Part shown: piece after piece, positions 53,249-62,036 of the stretch
How positions within the stretch are numbered: position 1 is the first letter of the stretch
How the letters are laid out: every line of letters starts with the position of its first letter
Assembly: GCF_007431345.1 (NCBI RefSeq)
Contig: NZ_CP041730.1
Location: 1,364,001 to 1,428,000 of the forward strand
Source: Chitinimonas arctica
GTDB lineage: Bacteria > Pseudomonadota > Gammaproteobacteria > Burkholderiales > Chitinimonadaceae
Length of the DNA: 64,000 nt
Direction of reading: 5' to 3'
Program-made: the position numbers and the translations under genes
Notes under the pieces: model-generated
Told to the model about the DNA's origin: nothing
The model's input: only the letters and a program-made list of their open reading frames with translations
Databases searched by the model: none

Positions 53249-55603
53249 GTGGCGCAGCCTTTCAAACACGATGCCGCCTGCTTGCTCGACTTCTTTTCGC
53301 AGAGCGGGCGTGGCTTTTATGTGCCCTACTACCAGCGCAACTACTCGTGGGACGAAGAGAACGCCACGAAGCTGATTGAGGACATTTTCTCCAGCATCAA
53401 GCGCACGCTCACAAAGCCAGAAAACAGCATCTCCCTTGGCACGGTCATCTTGCACGACGAGAAGAATGTGCAGACTGACGTCCACTCGGACACGCCAAAT
53501 CTGTTGACCAAGGTGGCGAATGTCGTTGATGGTCAGCAGCGCATCACTTCGATCGCGATGCTGGCCTGTGTGATCGCGGAGCAGATCTCTCAGACGGTGC
53601 CCAAGCTCAAGGCTTTGGCCGGCTCAGCGGCGGAGTTCGACGTGTTGGCGACAGAGTTGACCGATGAGCTGCCCAACATCAGAAAATTCTTCTCGGTTGA
53701 GATCACCAAGACCGGCGCCCAGCCGGCGCTGAAGCCGAAGATCATCCGGGCGGGCGATGTGTCGGCGAACCCTGTGTCCGACCAATGGACGCTAAACGGC
53801 CCCATCGACAACTTCTATCGCTCCAACACGTCGAGCTTTCTGTCGAAGTTCATCGCCGGCATTTCCATCGACGCGATTCCGACCGACGAGCGAGTGAGCT
53901 CAGTGCTAAGGGTCTTCCGGGAGAAAATCAGCGAAGAGGTCCAAGCGGCAGACGCAACCCTCGCCATCGGCCTGTTGTCGGCTGATGGCGTCGCGAATGG
54001 AAGCCTATTTAGTTTCATGGCCTATCCGCCCACCTGGTCGAATATCGGCTCCCTGAACCTCGAAGAGCAATCCGTTTACTCCGGCGGGATGTTGCTGCTG
54101 GCGGTATGCGCCTTTTTGAAGAACTCGTGCCACCTTGTGGTCATTGAGTGCCTGGACCTTGGCCTGGCCTTCGATATGTTCCAGTCGCTGAACGCGACCG
54201 GCACGCCCCTGACTGCGTTCGAAGTGTTCAAGCCGCAGCTGGTCAAGGCGTGGGGCACTGGCTACTCGACGGCGATCAAGCCACAAGTCGACCGCATCGA
54301 GAAGGTGTTTGAGACCGAGAGCAATTCGTCGGACAAAGAGGAACTGACAGACAAGGTGATCGTGTCCTCAGCCTTGATTTTCAATGGCATGGAGCGCAGC
54401 CGGAGGTTTAGCGAGGAACGCGATTGGCTCACAGACACGCTAGAGGGGTCGTTGGCCGCTGGCGCGCCGACCCAGAAGTCGATCGACTTCGTCACGACCA
54501 TCGCAGACCAGGCTGAGTATTTCCTGACCTTCGTGAAGCCTCGGAGGTCGCCGAAGAATTCGAACACGTTCGGCCTTTGCGACCGCTTGATGCTCTTGGG
54601 GCTGTCCCAGCAGCAAGCTGACCGCGCCGGACTTTGCGTCTTCTATCTCAAGGACGCAGGCCATCAATTCGCCCATGCCGTGCTGAGCGTGTTCTATTCC
54701 AAGCTGCTGCGCTCGCAGTCAAATGCGGCGAACAAGGCAGCCGCGGCGGCCGAGTTTGTTGCGATTTGCGAGGCGACGGCAGCCTTCTTCACGCTCTACA
54801 TGGGCGCGCAACAAGGACGCTTTCCCGATTCAGACTATCGAGCGTTGTTCCAGTCGACCGCTGGGAATATCTCCTTTGCTAACGGGGCGGCCAACCAATC
54901 CGTTTCGTTCGTCAAGGCGGCTTTCAGGCAGGCTTTGGAAAACCAGAAGATCTACGACGCCTCCAACGCGGCCGCCGCGCGGCAGATCTGGGTGGACCTG
55001 GCCAAAGAGAATGCTTGGTATTCCCGCAAGGCGGTTTGCCGGTTCGCGCTGTTCGCCTCGGCTCACGACGCCGCGTCGGACCTCACGCCAGGCAACGAGG
55101 GTCTTTTTACCAACGGCATGGCAAGCTCGGCCGACCTGCTGAACTGTCGCGTATGGCACATGACGAGCTACGAAGTGATCGAGCACGTCGCCACACGCGA
55201 CCAGCCATCAACTATCAAGTTCCCCGCGCACTTCGATGCCCCGATCTACCCAGGAAACTATTCGATCGTCGACAAACTCGGCAACCTAACCCTGCTGTCC
55301 ACGGCGGTGAACTCGTCGATCTACTCGGAGTGGCCGGACAAGGTCTTCTACTACTGGCACCTCACCACGCCAGGATCGACGGCCGTAGGCCCAACCGGAG
55401 CCACATTGGCCGCCGCGCTGGGCATCGACATTGTTCCGCCCTCGCTCTCTACATTGGTCGCCGCGTCGAACTATCAGTCGCATTTGGCGCCCCTCGCGTT
55501 CCGTGGCCAAGGCAGCCACCGGTGGGATGCCGCGTTCATTGCACGGCGATCCGAGCACCTGTGCCAACGCGTCTTCGACAAGCTTGACGCTTGGCTGCGA
55601 TAA
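53249..55603 (+). CDS. sspE: SspE-like DUF262/DUF1524 phosphorothioate-sensing nickase
   Basis: A 784-residue GmrSD-family protein. The N-terminal DUF262 has YYQRNYSWDEENATKLIEDI and the NTPase motif VVDGQQRITSIAML. The C-terminal DUF1524 His-Me-finger region has EVIEHVATRDQ and DKLGNLTLLSTAVNSSIY. In the Ssp system, SspE reads phosphorothioate marks, which stimulate its NTPase and release nicking against phage DNA. The length matches SspE (~780). It starts at GTG 53249 with GGGAG 8 nt upstream, 15 nt after sspH, so the two effectors are probably co-transcribed. It is convergent with the modification operon. Confidence 0.85.
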   Translation: MAQPFKHDAACLLDFFSQSGRGFYVPYYQRNYSWDEENATKLIEDIFSSIKRTLTKPENSISLGTVILHDEKNVQTDVHSDTPNLLTKVANVVDGQQRITSIAMLACVIAEQISQTVPKLKALAGSAAEFDVLATELTDELPNIRKFFSVEITKTGAQPALKPKIIRAGDVSANPVSDQWTLNGPIDNFYRSNTSSFLSKFIAGISIDAIPTDERVSSVLRVFREKISEEVQAADATLAIGLLSADGVANGSLFSFMAYPPTWSNIGSLNLEEQSVYSGGMLLLAVCAFLKNSCHLVVIECLDLGLAFDMFQSLNATGTPLTAFEVFKPQLVKAWGTGYSTAIKPQVDRIEKVFETESNSSDKEELTDKVIVSSALIFNGMERSRRFSEERDWLTDTLEGSLAAGAPTQKSIDFVTTIADQAEYFLTFVKPRRSPKNSNTFGLCDRLMLLGLSQQQADRAGLCVFYLKDAGHQFAHAVLSVFYSKLLRSQSNAANKAAAAAEFVAICEATAAFFTLYMGAQQGRFPDSDYRALFQSTAGNISFANGAANQSVSFVKAAFRQALENQKIYDASNAAAARQIWVDLAKENAWYSRKAVCRFALFASAHDAASDLTPGNEGLFTNGMASSADLLNCRVWHMTSYEVIEHVATRDQPSTIKFPAHFDAPIYPGNYSIVDKLGNLTLLSTAVNSSIYSEWPDKVFYYWHLTTPGSTAVGPTGATLAAALGIDIVPPSLSTLVAASNYQSHLAPLAFRGQGSHRWDAAFIARRSEHLCQRVFDKLDAWLR

Positions 55604-55644
55604 CAGACTGACATTCGGCCCGGCCCGTTTCCTTGCGACTCGCA

Positions 55645-56010
55645 CTACGCTTGTGCCGGTCCTGGCAGGACCGTGACGACTTCAATGTCTTCTTCCTCAT
55701 CGGCATCGTCGAAGCGGTAATGGTCTTGGTGAAGAGCGAAATCGCTTTGCCGATGTAAATCCAGGACGTATTCGAGAGTGCGTCGTTCCCTGAAGCGATC
55801 GAATTCTTTGCCGTATCGCATCATGGTGTTGTAGTCGTAGGACTCAAAGCCGGGGCTAGTCGCTGTGCCGTGCTCACTCTCGTAGGTCCACATGTTCCCT
55901 AGGTAGCTTGCGGCGAGGCCTGCTTCGATCAAATGTTCTGACAACCTCCGAGTCTTAGCGCAGATGGGGCAGGGGTGAGGAGGAACTGTCTTTGGATCGT
56001 CCGCGCTCAT
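55645..56010 (-). CDS. Small CxxC protein at the end of the modification operon
   Basis: A 121-residue protein starting MSADDPKTVPPHPCPICAKTRRL. One CxxC pair is visible but no second metal-ligand pair. The tail is acidic (FDDADEEEDIEVVTV). No family is recognised. GAGG lies 5 nt before the ATG at 56010, and it follows sspD by 19 nt on the same strand, so it is probably co-expressed with the modification genes. It could be an accessory of the sulfur-transfer step or unrelated; there is no direct evidence. Confidence 0.55.
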   Translation of the reverse strand: MSADDPKTVPPHPCPICAKTRRLSEHLIEAGLAASYLGNMWTYESEHGTATSPGFESYDYNTMMRYGKEFDRFRERRTLEYVLDLHRQSDFALHQDHYRFDDADEEEDIEVVTVLPGPAQA

Positions 56011-56029
56011 TTTCCCCTCGCGTTCCAGG

Positions 56030-56872
56030 CTACTTGTGGCACACGGCACAGGAGCCGTTGCCCTCGTCGACGCCGTAGATGTCGTCGATGTCGTCCGGGC
56101 AGGTCTTCACAGGCCTCAGCGGATTGATGGGGATGCTCTTGAGCATGCGGGCTCGGCGGATGCCGTATTCCGCCTGGATCTCCGCCACGCGCTCGGGCTT
56201 TTCCATGTCAAAGAGCGATTCGCCCTTGGACCAGGTGAAGGGCGAGCCATGCTCCAAGGCGTCTTTTTCGAGCGCCTTGGCGGCCTCGTAGGCCTCTGGG
56301 TGCCGCTCGCGCAGGCGCACCCACTCGATCTTCTGCTGGAAGAAGCAGAAGGTGCAGCCGCTGCGCGAGCGCCACTCGTAATACTTCGGGTAGCCGACGC
56401 CAGAGTTCTCCAAGATGTCGATCACGCCCGCCTTGTCGATGCCGGCCTCGCGGAAAGGCAGCTTGACGAACAGGTTGTCGGCTTTGGCTGCGTAGCCCTC
56501 GCGGTAATCTTCGTCGGCCCGGATAGCGACATATGAAGTTACCTTGTCACCAGCCGCTAGCATGGGCTTCACCCATTCCTCGAATGGAGCCAACTTCAAC
56601 TGCCGGGTACACCAGCGCGAGCTAGGGTTGGGTAGGAAGTGGTTGAACTGGCGAAGCCAAAAGGTGAAGGTGCGCTTCGGATTTAGCCTAAGAATGGGTT
56701 TGCCTAGAAATCCTTCTAGCTTGCCCAAGAACTCTTCAACCTCAGGTAATTCTTCACCGGTGTCGGTGAAGAAGTACTCGATATCAAGCTCAGGGTGGTG
56801 GTCGCGCATGTAGACCGCTAACGCGGCGCTGTCCTTGCCTCCGGAGATACCCAGAACGTGCCGTTCAGCCAT
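56030..56872 (-). CDS. sspD: SspD/DndC-like PAPS-reductase-family ATP pyrophosphatase
   Basis: A 280-residue protein of the PAPS reductase/N-type ATP pyrophosphatase family. The PP-loop reads GISGGKDSAALAVYM (~9-23). Iron-sulfur-type cysteines are in RWCTRQLK, SGCTFCFFQ and the C-terminal SCAVCHK. DndC and SspD adenylate the DNA backbone so that sulfur replaces a non-bridging oxygen. It overlaps the sspC gene by 8 nt, so modification genes are translated together. Sulfur must come from a cysteine desulfurase encoded elsewhere, because no SspA-type gene is in the window. Confidence 0.88.
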   Translation of the reverse strand: MAERHVLGISGGKDSAALAVYMRDHHPELDIEYFFTDTGEELPEVEEFLGKLEGFLGKPILRLNPKRTFTFWLRQFNHFLPNPSSRWCTRQLKLAPFEEWVKPMLAAGDKVTSYVAIRADEDYREGYAAKADNLFVKLPFREAGIDKAGVIDILENSGVGYPKYYEWRSRSGCTFCFFQQKIEWVRLRERHPEAYEAAKALEKDALEHGSPFTWSKGESLFDMEKPERVAEIQAEYGIRRARMLKSIPINPLRPVKTCPDDIDDIYGVDEGNGSCAVCHK

Positions 56873-59800
56873 TCACTTCCTCCTTATCAATGGACGCCAG
56901 CTTCATCCCGACTTTGGCCAGGATTGCCAGTAAAACTTCCGTCCCCAAACCATGGCCTTCCAGAATCGAGGCGACTTCGTTGGCCTTCGCCTCCACCGTC
57001 TTGCGGTGGCGATCAGATATCGCAAACGAGCGTGAGATCGTTTTGGTGTCCGAGCCAGTACCGATAATGACGGCGATGGCCTCGCTGTGCGCTTTGCGAC
57101 CCTGCACTGCTACGAAAGCCTCGGCTTCACGAAAGCGCCGGGCGAACTTGGCGAGCTCCAAGATCGCCGCGTCGATGTGGCGGTCAACCCAGTCACGCGG
57201 CGGCTTCTCGGCCGCCAGGCTTAGGATGCCCTCAAGCGAGCCCCTGCTTCCGTCGAAGTTGGCCAGGCGTGTCGCGAACCCGTCGAGGCGCAGATCGCCT
57301 GAGATACCAGAGACGGATCTAGCTCGCTCGCGCAAGTCTTCGAGATCATCGCGGCTCGCGTCGAGCGCTTCGAACATCTTGACTTCGACCTCGCCGAGCA
57401 TTTTTCCGTAGGCGCCGGCCAGTTCCTGCAGCGGTGCACGTAGGGCCTGCACATAGGCCTTGCCATCGGTGGCGCTCAGCAACGAAGTAAGGTCGACGAA
57501 CAAGACCTTGTGCGGGTCGCTGGCCTTGAGGAGCATATCGCGCATGTCTTTGGCCGTCTGTCCCAGCCGGGAGGTTCTTCGAGCCCACTCAGGTAGATTG
57601 AAGACCATCGCCACTAGTCCGCGAGCGGCCTCAAGCGGATCAGCCGCTTCAGCCTTCTCGCCGATTTCGGCCAGGAGCTTCGAAATACCTTCGAGGATAC
57701 GGCTCTTGTCCTCATCAATCGCCACCCAGCGCAGCGAGAAGCGATCTGGGTCTTGCAGGCACTCGTCAATATCGAAGTCGGTGAGCCTGGGTACGAACAT
57801 GCCATCCTTGTAGACGGCGATATTGGCTTTGTGAGCCAGTAGGAAAGCCGTGAGGGTCACTGGCTGAATGCCCAACTTCATTCCAAAGGGCGGCGCGCTC
57901 CACAGTGCGTAAATCTCATGCGCACCCACCCGGGCATTGGCGTCAGAGAATAAGGTCCTAGTCGCCTTCCACAACAACTCGAATCCCGAAGCAAAGCCGT
58001 CGCCGGGTTGCATGAAAGACCATGCTCCAGAGGTGTCCTGGCGATGCAGTTCCGTACTCTTGAGTAGAGTCTCATAAAGCCCGCGTTCGGCGGGGAATCC
58101 TTCGAAGCCCAAGGCCTCTTGTCCCTCGGCATTGATCATCGCGTGCAGCAGGTCACGACGCGCCTTCACGCTGTTGCTCGATACGCTGTCACGATTGACG
58201 AGTTCGCTCCAAACTGGAGGCGAATCGCTGAACAGCTCTTCTGCGAGTGCAGAGGCTACAGGCGAAAGCTTTGAGCCTGGCTCGATGACTTCATCTGTTC
58301 CGTCGTGCCACTTTGCAAGCGACACTGCAGCTTGGAGTTGATCCTCCAAATCTGCACGGGTAGCGGCCAGTCGAGCGTGCACCTCGCGGCGGGCGACGGG
58401 ATCGCCCTGGAGCTCGTGGCGATCCTTAACCTGCTCCAAAGCCACTAGCTCGGCGGAGAGTTCGGCGATACGGGCGTGGTTAGTGGGGATGCCAACCATC
58501 ACGGGCCACGGTCGGAGCTTGGAGCAAGCTTGCGCGCGCAGCCGCGACGCTCGCGGACTCATGCCCTTATTAGGCAACGCAAGGATGAACATTCCGAACT
58601 CGCCCTTCTTGGGCTGGAAGTTGGCGGCGATCTTTTCGGCTTGCTCAATGCTGCACAGCGAGAGCTCCATCCAGCGCATGGAGCCTGTCTCGTGGTAATA
58701 CCGCTTGGCTACCACTGGATGTAGGCCCATGAGCTGGGCTAGGTGGGCGTAGTCAATGCCGGGCGAGGTCGCTAGAGCTTGGGCAACGGCAGCGTCAATG
58801 TCGAAGTCGCTTCCCTCGAACACTGACCAAGCCCCGGTGTAGCTCTTGTAGAGGGCGACTTTCAGGGAAGAGAGCTTTTGTAGCGCAGCGTCGAGCTCTC
58901 CGCGCTCCGTGTCGTGGAAGAGCGCACCGATCACAGAGGCGTCGGCCGCCAGACCCGAGCCGTTGCGGAACAGGTCGATGACCGCGATGTTCTTAATAAG
59001 CGATACCAGCAGAGCATCGCCCGTCTTTGCTTCAGCTCGCTCTACCGCTTCGACGGCTTGCGACCAGCGGTGCCCATCGGGAGAGGCGAGGATAGCCGGC
59101 TCAAGGTTTGAACGCAGATAGTCCCAGTAGTCACTTGGGCGATACCAGGTCGCTTCGCTCTTGAGCGTTAAGTTCAGGTAAGAGCGGAAGCCATGAGGCT
59201 CCACCGAAGATAGAAACCCGAAGGTGCTACGCTCGTTCTGCCCGAATTGCCGCTTGGAGATTGGCCCCAACAGCGCGGCCATAGCCGGATGCAATGGCCA
59301 GCAGGCTTCCAACGCGGCGGCGAAGTTCTGCCCCACGGCGGGTCTGCGGGAACGGATCGCATCGGCGATGATCTTGGACACCTCCCGCATCTTAGGTGGA
59401 CGCTCCTTGGCCTCGATAGCACGGCCGATAAGTTCGACGACCTCGTCGCTCGCGGCCACGAAGGGTAAGTCGACATAACGCCCTTGCACTTTGGCCCAGT
59501 CGTCGCGGGTGTCGATGCCCATGCGAGCTGAATACTGTGCGAAAGATTGGTGCAGCACACCGACAACGACAAGGCGTCCTTCGGAGCGGGCAGCGGCTTC
59601 GGCGAGCTCTTGGAAGAAGTAGACATCGTCCCCGGAGCTAAGGGCTGAGGCCTCTAAGAACTTGCCCATCTCGTCGATAATGACCAGCACACCGTCACGC
59701 GGGCGACTCTTCGCCTCTTCAAGCAAATCCGCGATGAAGGTTTGCGCGTTGGGCTTGTTGCGGCCGTCTACTGTCTTACCTTGAACACGGCGGAGCGCCG

Positions 59801-60200
59801 CGTAGAGCTCAGCTACGATGCTGCCTCTACGGCCGACCGCTGGGACGATCAGCCATCCTGCCTGGACGGGGAAGGCTTTGTCGAAGGCTGGCTTGGAGTC
59901 CAGCCGCAGGGTCTGCCGGGCTTTCGCGCGAAGGTCCTTGTCGGCGTGTAGCGCGCTCGCCAAGGCGACTGCGAGCGAACTCTTGCCTCCACCAAACGGC
60001 CCGGTCCAAGTGAAGCAGCGTTGATTGGTGCCGATAAGCTGATTACACATGCCATCAACTACGGCGGTCGCAGTCGAGTGGCAGATGTATCCGGAAAGGG
60101 CGTCGGCCCGCCCGATGTCGGCGTCAACACGGATGGAGCGCTGGTATTGGCGCGAAATCTGGACGATGTCGGACAACGCCTGTTGCTTCTTGTCAGTCAT
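56865..60200 (-). CDS. sspC: SspC-like large P-loop ATPase
   Basis: An 1111-residue protein with Walker A TWTGPFGGGKSSLAVAL (67-74) and Walker B VLVIIDEMGKFLE (D176/E177) in the N-terminal quarter. The rest is a long helical region without other known domains. In SspBCD systems the ATPase SspC works with the nickase SspB and the sulfur-inserting SspD to place single-strand phosphorothioates. The Walker A form with GGGKS and the gene order B-C-D support this. It overlaps both neighbours by 8 nt, so the operon is tightly coupled. Confidence 0.78.
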   Translation of the reverse strand: MTDKKQQALSDIVQISRQYQRSIRVDADIGRADALSGYICHSTATAVVDGMCNQLIGTNQRCFTWTGPFGGGKSSLAVALASALHADKDLRAKARQTLRLDSKPAFDKAFPVQAGWLIVPAVGRRGSIVAELYAALRRVQGKTVDGRNKPNAQTFIADLLEEAKSRPRDGVLVIIDEMGKFLEASALSSGDDVYFFQELAEAAARSEGRLVVVGVLHQSFAQYSARMGIDTRDDWAKVQGRYVDLPFVAASDEVVELIGRAIEAKERPPKMREVSKIIADAIRSRRPAVGQNFAAALEACWPLHPAMAALLGPISKRQFGQNERSTFGFLSSVEPHGFRSYLNLTLKSEATWYRPSDYWDYLRSNLEPAILASPDGHRWSQAVEAVERAEAKTGDALLVSLIKNIAVIDLFRNGSGLAADASVIGALFHDTERGELDAALQKLSSLKVALYKSYTGAWSVFEGSDFDIDAAVAQALATSPGIDYAHLAQLMGLHPVVAKRYYHETGSMRWMELSLCSIEQAEKIAANFQPKKGEFGMFILALPNKGMSPRASRLRAQACSKLRPWPVMVGIPTNHARIAELSAELVALEQVKDRHELQGDPVARREVHARLAATRADLEDQLQAAVSLAKWHDGTDEVIEPGSKLSPVASALAEELFSDSPPVWSELVNRDSVSSNSVKARRDLLHAMINAEGQEALGFEGFPAERGLYETLLKSTELHRQDTSGAWSFMQPGDGFASGFELLWKATRTLFSDANARVGAHEIYALWSAPPFGMKLGIQPVTLTAFLLAHKANIAVYKDGMFVPRLTDFDIDECLQDPDRFSLRWVAIDEDKSRILEGISKLLAEIGEKAEAADPLEAARGLVAMVFNLPEWARRTSRLGQTAKDMRDMLLKASDPHKVLFVDLTSLLSATDGKAYVQALRAPLQELAGAYGKMLGEVEVKMFEALDASRDDLEDLRERARSVSGISGDLRLDGFATRLANFDGSRGSLEGILSLAAEKPPRDWVDRHIDAAILELAKFARRFREAEAFVAVQGRKAHSEAIAVIIGTGSDTKTISRSFAISDRHRKTVEAKANEVASILEGHGLGTEVLLAILAKVGMKLASIDKEEVNG

Positions 60201-61110
60201 AGGCGCGCCTAATCATGTTCTTCATATCTTCCTTGGACAGGTTTTTGCGGTGAACCTGCCGAAGGCCGGCGGAGTCTGTCCATTCGAGCTTGCGCCCGGT
60301 GAAGTCGGAAATGGCGATCAGCCGTTGGGCGATCGACTCCTCGTCGAGCTTGAACACTCGGCCGGGAGACCCTTCGGCATAGGCCACGGTCTCAAATGCC
60401 AACGAGCTTTGGCCTTCGGCTGCGCGATTCCAGAAATCGACGAGGGCATAGGCGAACACGCCGTCATGCAGCGAAGACTTCGGGCCACGACGGAACGCGT
60501 ATTGGCCCTTGTGGACCTCTTGAAGCAGACCTAACTCGCCCAAGAGCGGCTCGGCGAAATCTTCTGGAGAACCGCCGGCAGTGCGTGGCGCATAGCCACG
60601 TAGGCATGTTTCCAAGTCACGCGAAATTGTCGAGGCTGAAAGTCGATGTTTCGGATCGAGCTCCCGAGCGTAGCGCGCTAGCGGCTCTTCAAGCTCTTGC
60701 CGGGTGAAGGTCGGTGCGGTCACATGATTGAACAGCCAATGCCAAGTCGTCGAGCGGAAGCAACGACGGGCGAGCTGCCAATGTACTAGCCACGCAGTGC
60801 TTGGATTTTCTGCATATGGGTCCAAACCACCGTCGCGAAGAATTTCGCTGGCGAGCTGATTGATACGAAACTCGCTGGGGCTTACTTCAGTCATCAGTCC
60901 ACACGCTAGTGCCCAATGCTTGATCGAAGCCACCATGTTCTTGCCCACACCAAACGATGCGATGGCGTTTGCATCTGCAAAGGCTGACTTAGGGATGACG
61001 CCCTCGCTCGTTGCACGGTCAAAGGCTTTCTTCAGCCACATCTGACGGAGCGGAAAGGTCTCGTGACCAGAGAAGTGCGCGCGAGCACCTGATTCTGTTT
61101 GTGTAGTCAT
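60193..61110 (-). CDS. sspB: SspB-like DUF4007 protein (DNA nickase of phosphorothioation)
   Basis: About 305 residues of the DUF4007 family: AHFSGHETFPLRQMWLKKAF at the N-terminus, AIASFGVGKNMVASIKHW, and DGVFAYALVDFWNRAA near the C-terminus. DUF4007 proteins of this type are the SspB nickases that open one strand for sulfur insertion. A perfect -10 (TATAAT) lies 6-7 nt before the ATG at 61110, and there is no ribosome site, so the message may be leaderless from this codon. An ATG at 61119 and TTG at 61140 are alternatives but would fall inside or upstream of the -10. It is the first gene of the operon sspB-sspC-sspD. Confidence 0.82.
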   Translation of the reverse strand: MTTQTESGARAHFSGHETFPLRQMWLKKAFDRATSEGVIPKSAFADANAIASFGVGKNMVASIKHWALACGLMTEVSPSEFRINQLASEILRDGGLDPYAENPSTAWLVHWQLARRCFRSTTWHWLFNHVTAPTFTRQELEEPLARYARELDPKHRLSASTISRDLETCLRGYAPRTAGGSPEDFAEPLLGELGLLQEVHKGQYAFRRGPKSSLHDGVFAYALVDFWNRAAEGQSSLAFETVAYAEGSPGRVFKLDEESIAQRLIAISDFTGRKLEWTDSAGLRQVHRKNLSKEDMKNMIRRAYD

Positions 61111-61117
61111 GCGTAGC

Positions 61118-61159
61118 ATTATAGAGCCAATATGGCTCAACTGGTGGAGTTCACCAGTT
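61118..61159 (-). promoter_or_regulatory. Promoter with two inverted repeats before sspB
   Basis: A perfect TATAAT (complement of 61118-61123) lies just before the sspB ATG. Upstream are two inverted repeats: a 5-bp-arm dyad GAGCC/GGCTC around AATAT (61124-61138), and an 8-bp-arm dyad AACTGGTG/CACCAGTT with a 5-nt centre (61139-61159). They cover the -35 region, where no good -35 hexamer is visible, so a bound regulator probably controls the operon. Confidence 0.6.
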
Positions 61160-61316
61160 CATGTAGCTTGACCGAAGCTTTGTAGCACCACGATGGTAGT
61201 AGCGTGGTCTGACAAAGTATCGAAATACCAATTATCTTTATGTTTTATAAGGAAATTATTGCGAACTATGCTGTGTCATCAGCGAGCGCAAGTACGACGG
61301 CGCCAGGACCGCATGT

Positions 61317-61514
61317 CTAGCAGGAGCTACAGCATAGCCTCGTTGTGCCCAGGCCATATCGCACCTCCCCATCAGGATCGAGATAGGGATGGTATTTGAA
61401 CTTGGGATTGGTGAAGACATCTGGCGAAGGGTGGTACTCGACCCGATTCTCCAGGATGACGCCAAGGCCCCAATTCCGAAGCATGTCCCTTCTCTCGCAC
61501 CATGTGATGGGCAT
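61317..61514 (-). pseudogene. Possible fragment of an unrecognised protein
   Basis: The minus frame reads RDMLRNWGLGVILENRVEYHP and LDPDGEVRYGLGTTRL. This has natural amino-acid usage, but it ends in a Cys/Ser tail and has no visible upstream part, because the DUF927 homology starts immediately beyond. It looks like a truncated end joined here by recombination. No family is recognised. Confidence 0.3.
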
Positions 61515-62036
61515 CTTGGTTGGTGTCGCTCAAGGGTTGCCCAACGCTTCGCGCTGGTGGCGACTGCGGGCGAGATCGCCACCCGCTGGGGGCTGACCGG
61601 TTGGGCCGAGGGCGAAGCCATGGCGGCCTCCCTACGGCTGTTCAAAGAATGGCTAGCCTTGCGCGGCGGAGCGGGCGACATGGAGGAACAGGAGGGAATC
61701 GACCATGTACGCCACCGACTGCAAACCGGGTTTGAAAGCCAGTTCACGCCCTGGGATGCCGACCCGGCAACGTATTCCCGGACGATCAACCGCCTAGGCT
61801 TTAGAAGGCAACAAACAGACGGCGCGCACTTTTACATCTTCCCCAGCTCATTCAGGAACGACATCTGCCGGGGACGAGATGCCGAAAGGATTCTCAGCGC
61901 CATGAGCAGGCGCAGCATGCTACAGGTCAGCAACAATCCGAAGGATAGGCGTCTTACCATCAAGCAGCGCTTGCCGGGCATAGGGGGCTCCAATGTCTAT
62001 CACGTCACGCCCGCCATTTTTGAAAGCGCCGAATGA
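61389..62036 (+). pseudogene. DUF927 (mobile-element helicase/primase-type) gene, C-terminal fragment
   Basis: From about 61530 the frame reads VAQRFALVATAGEIATRWGLTGW and LFKEWLALRGG. This is the C-terminal part of DUF927 proteins, P-loop replication or conjugation proteins of plasmids and integrative elements. The ATPase core is missing, and the first ~47 codons of the open frame (61389-61529) do not match the family. The gene is therefore a 5'-truncated remnant whose break lies near 61515-61530. It overlaps the next gene by ATGA. Confidence 0.68.
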
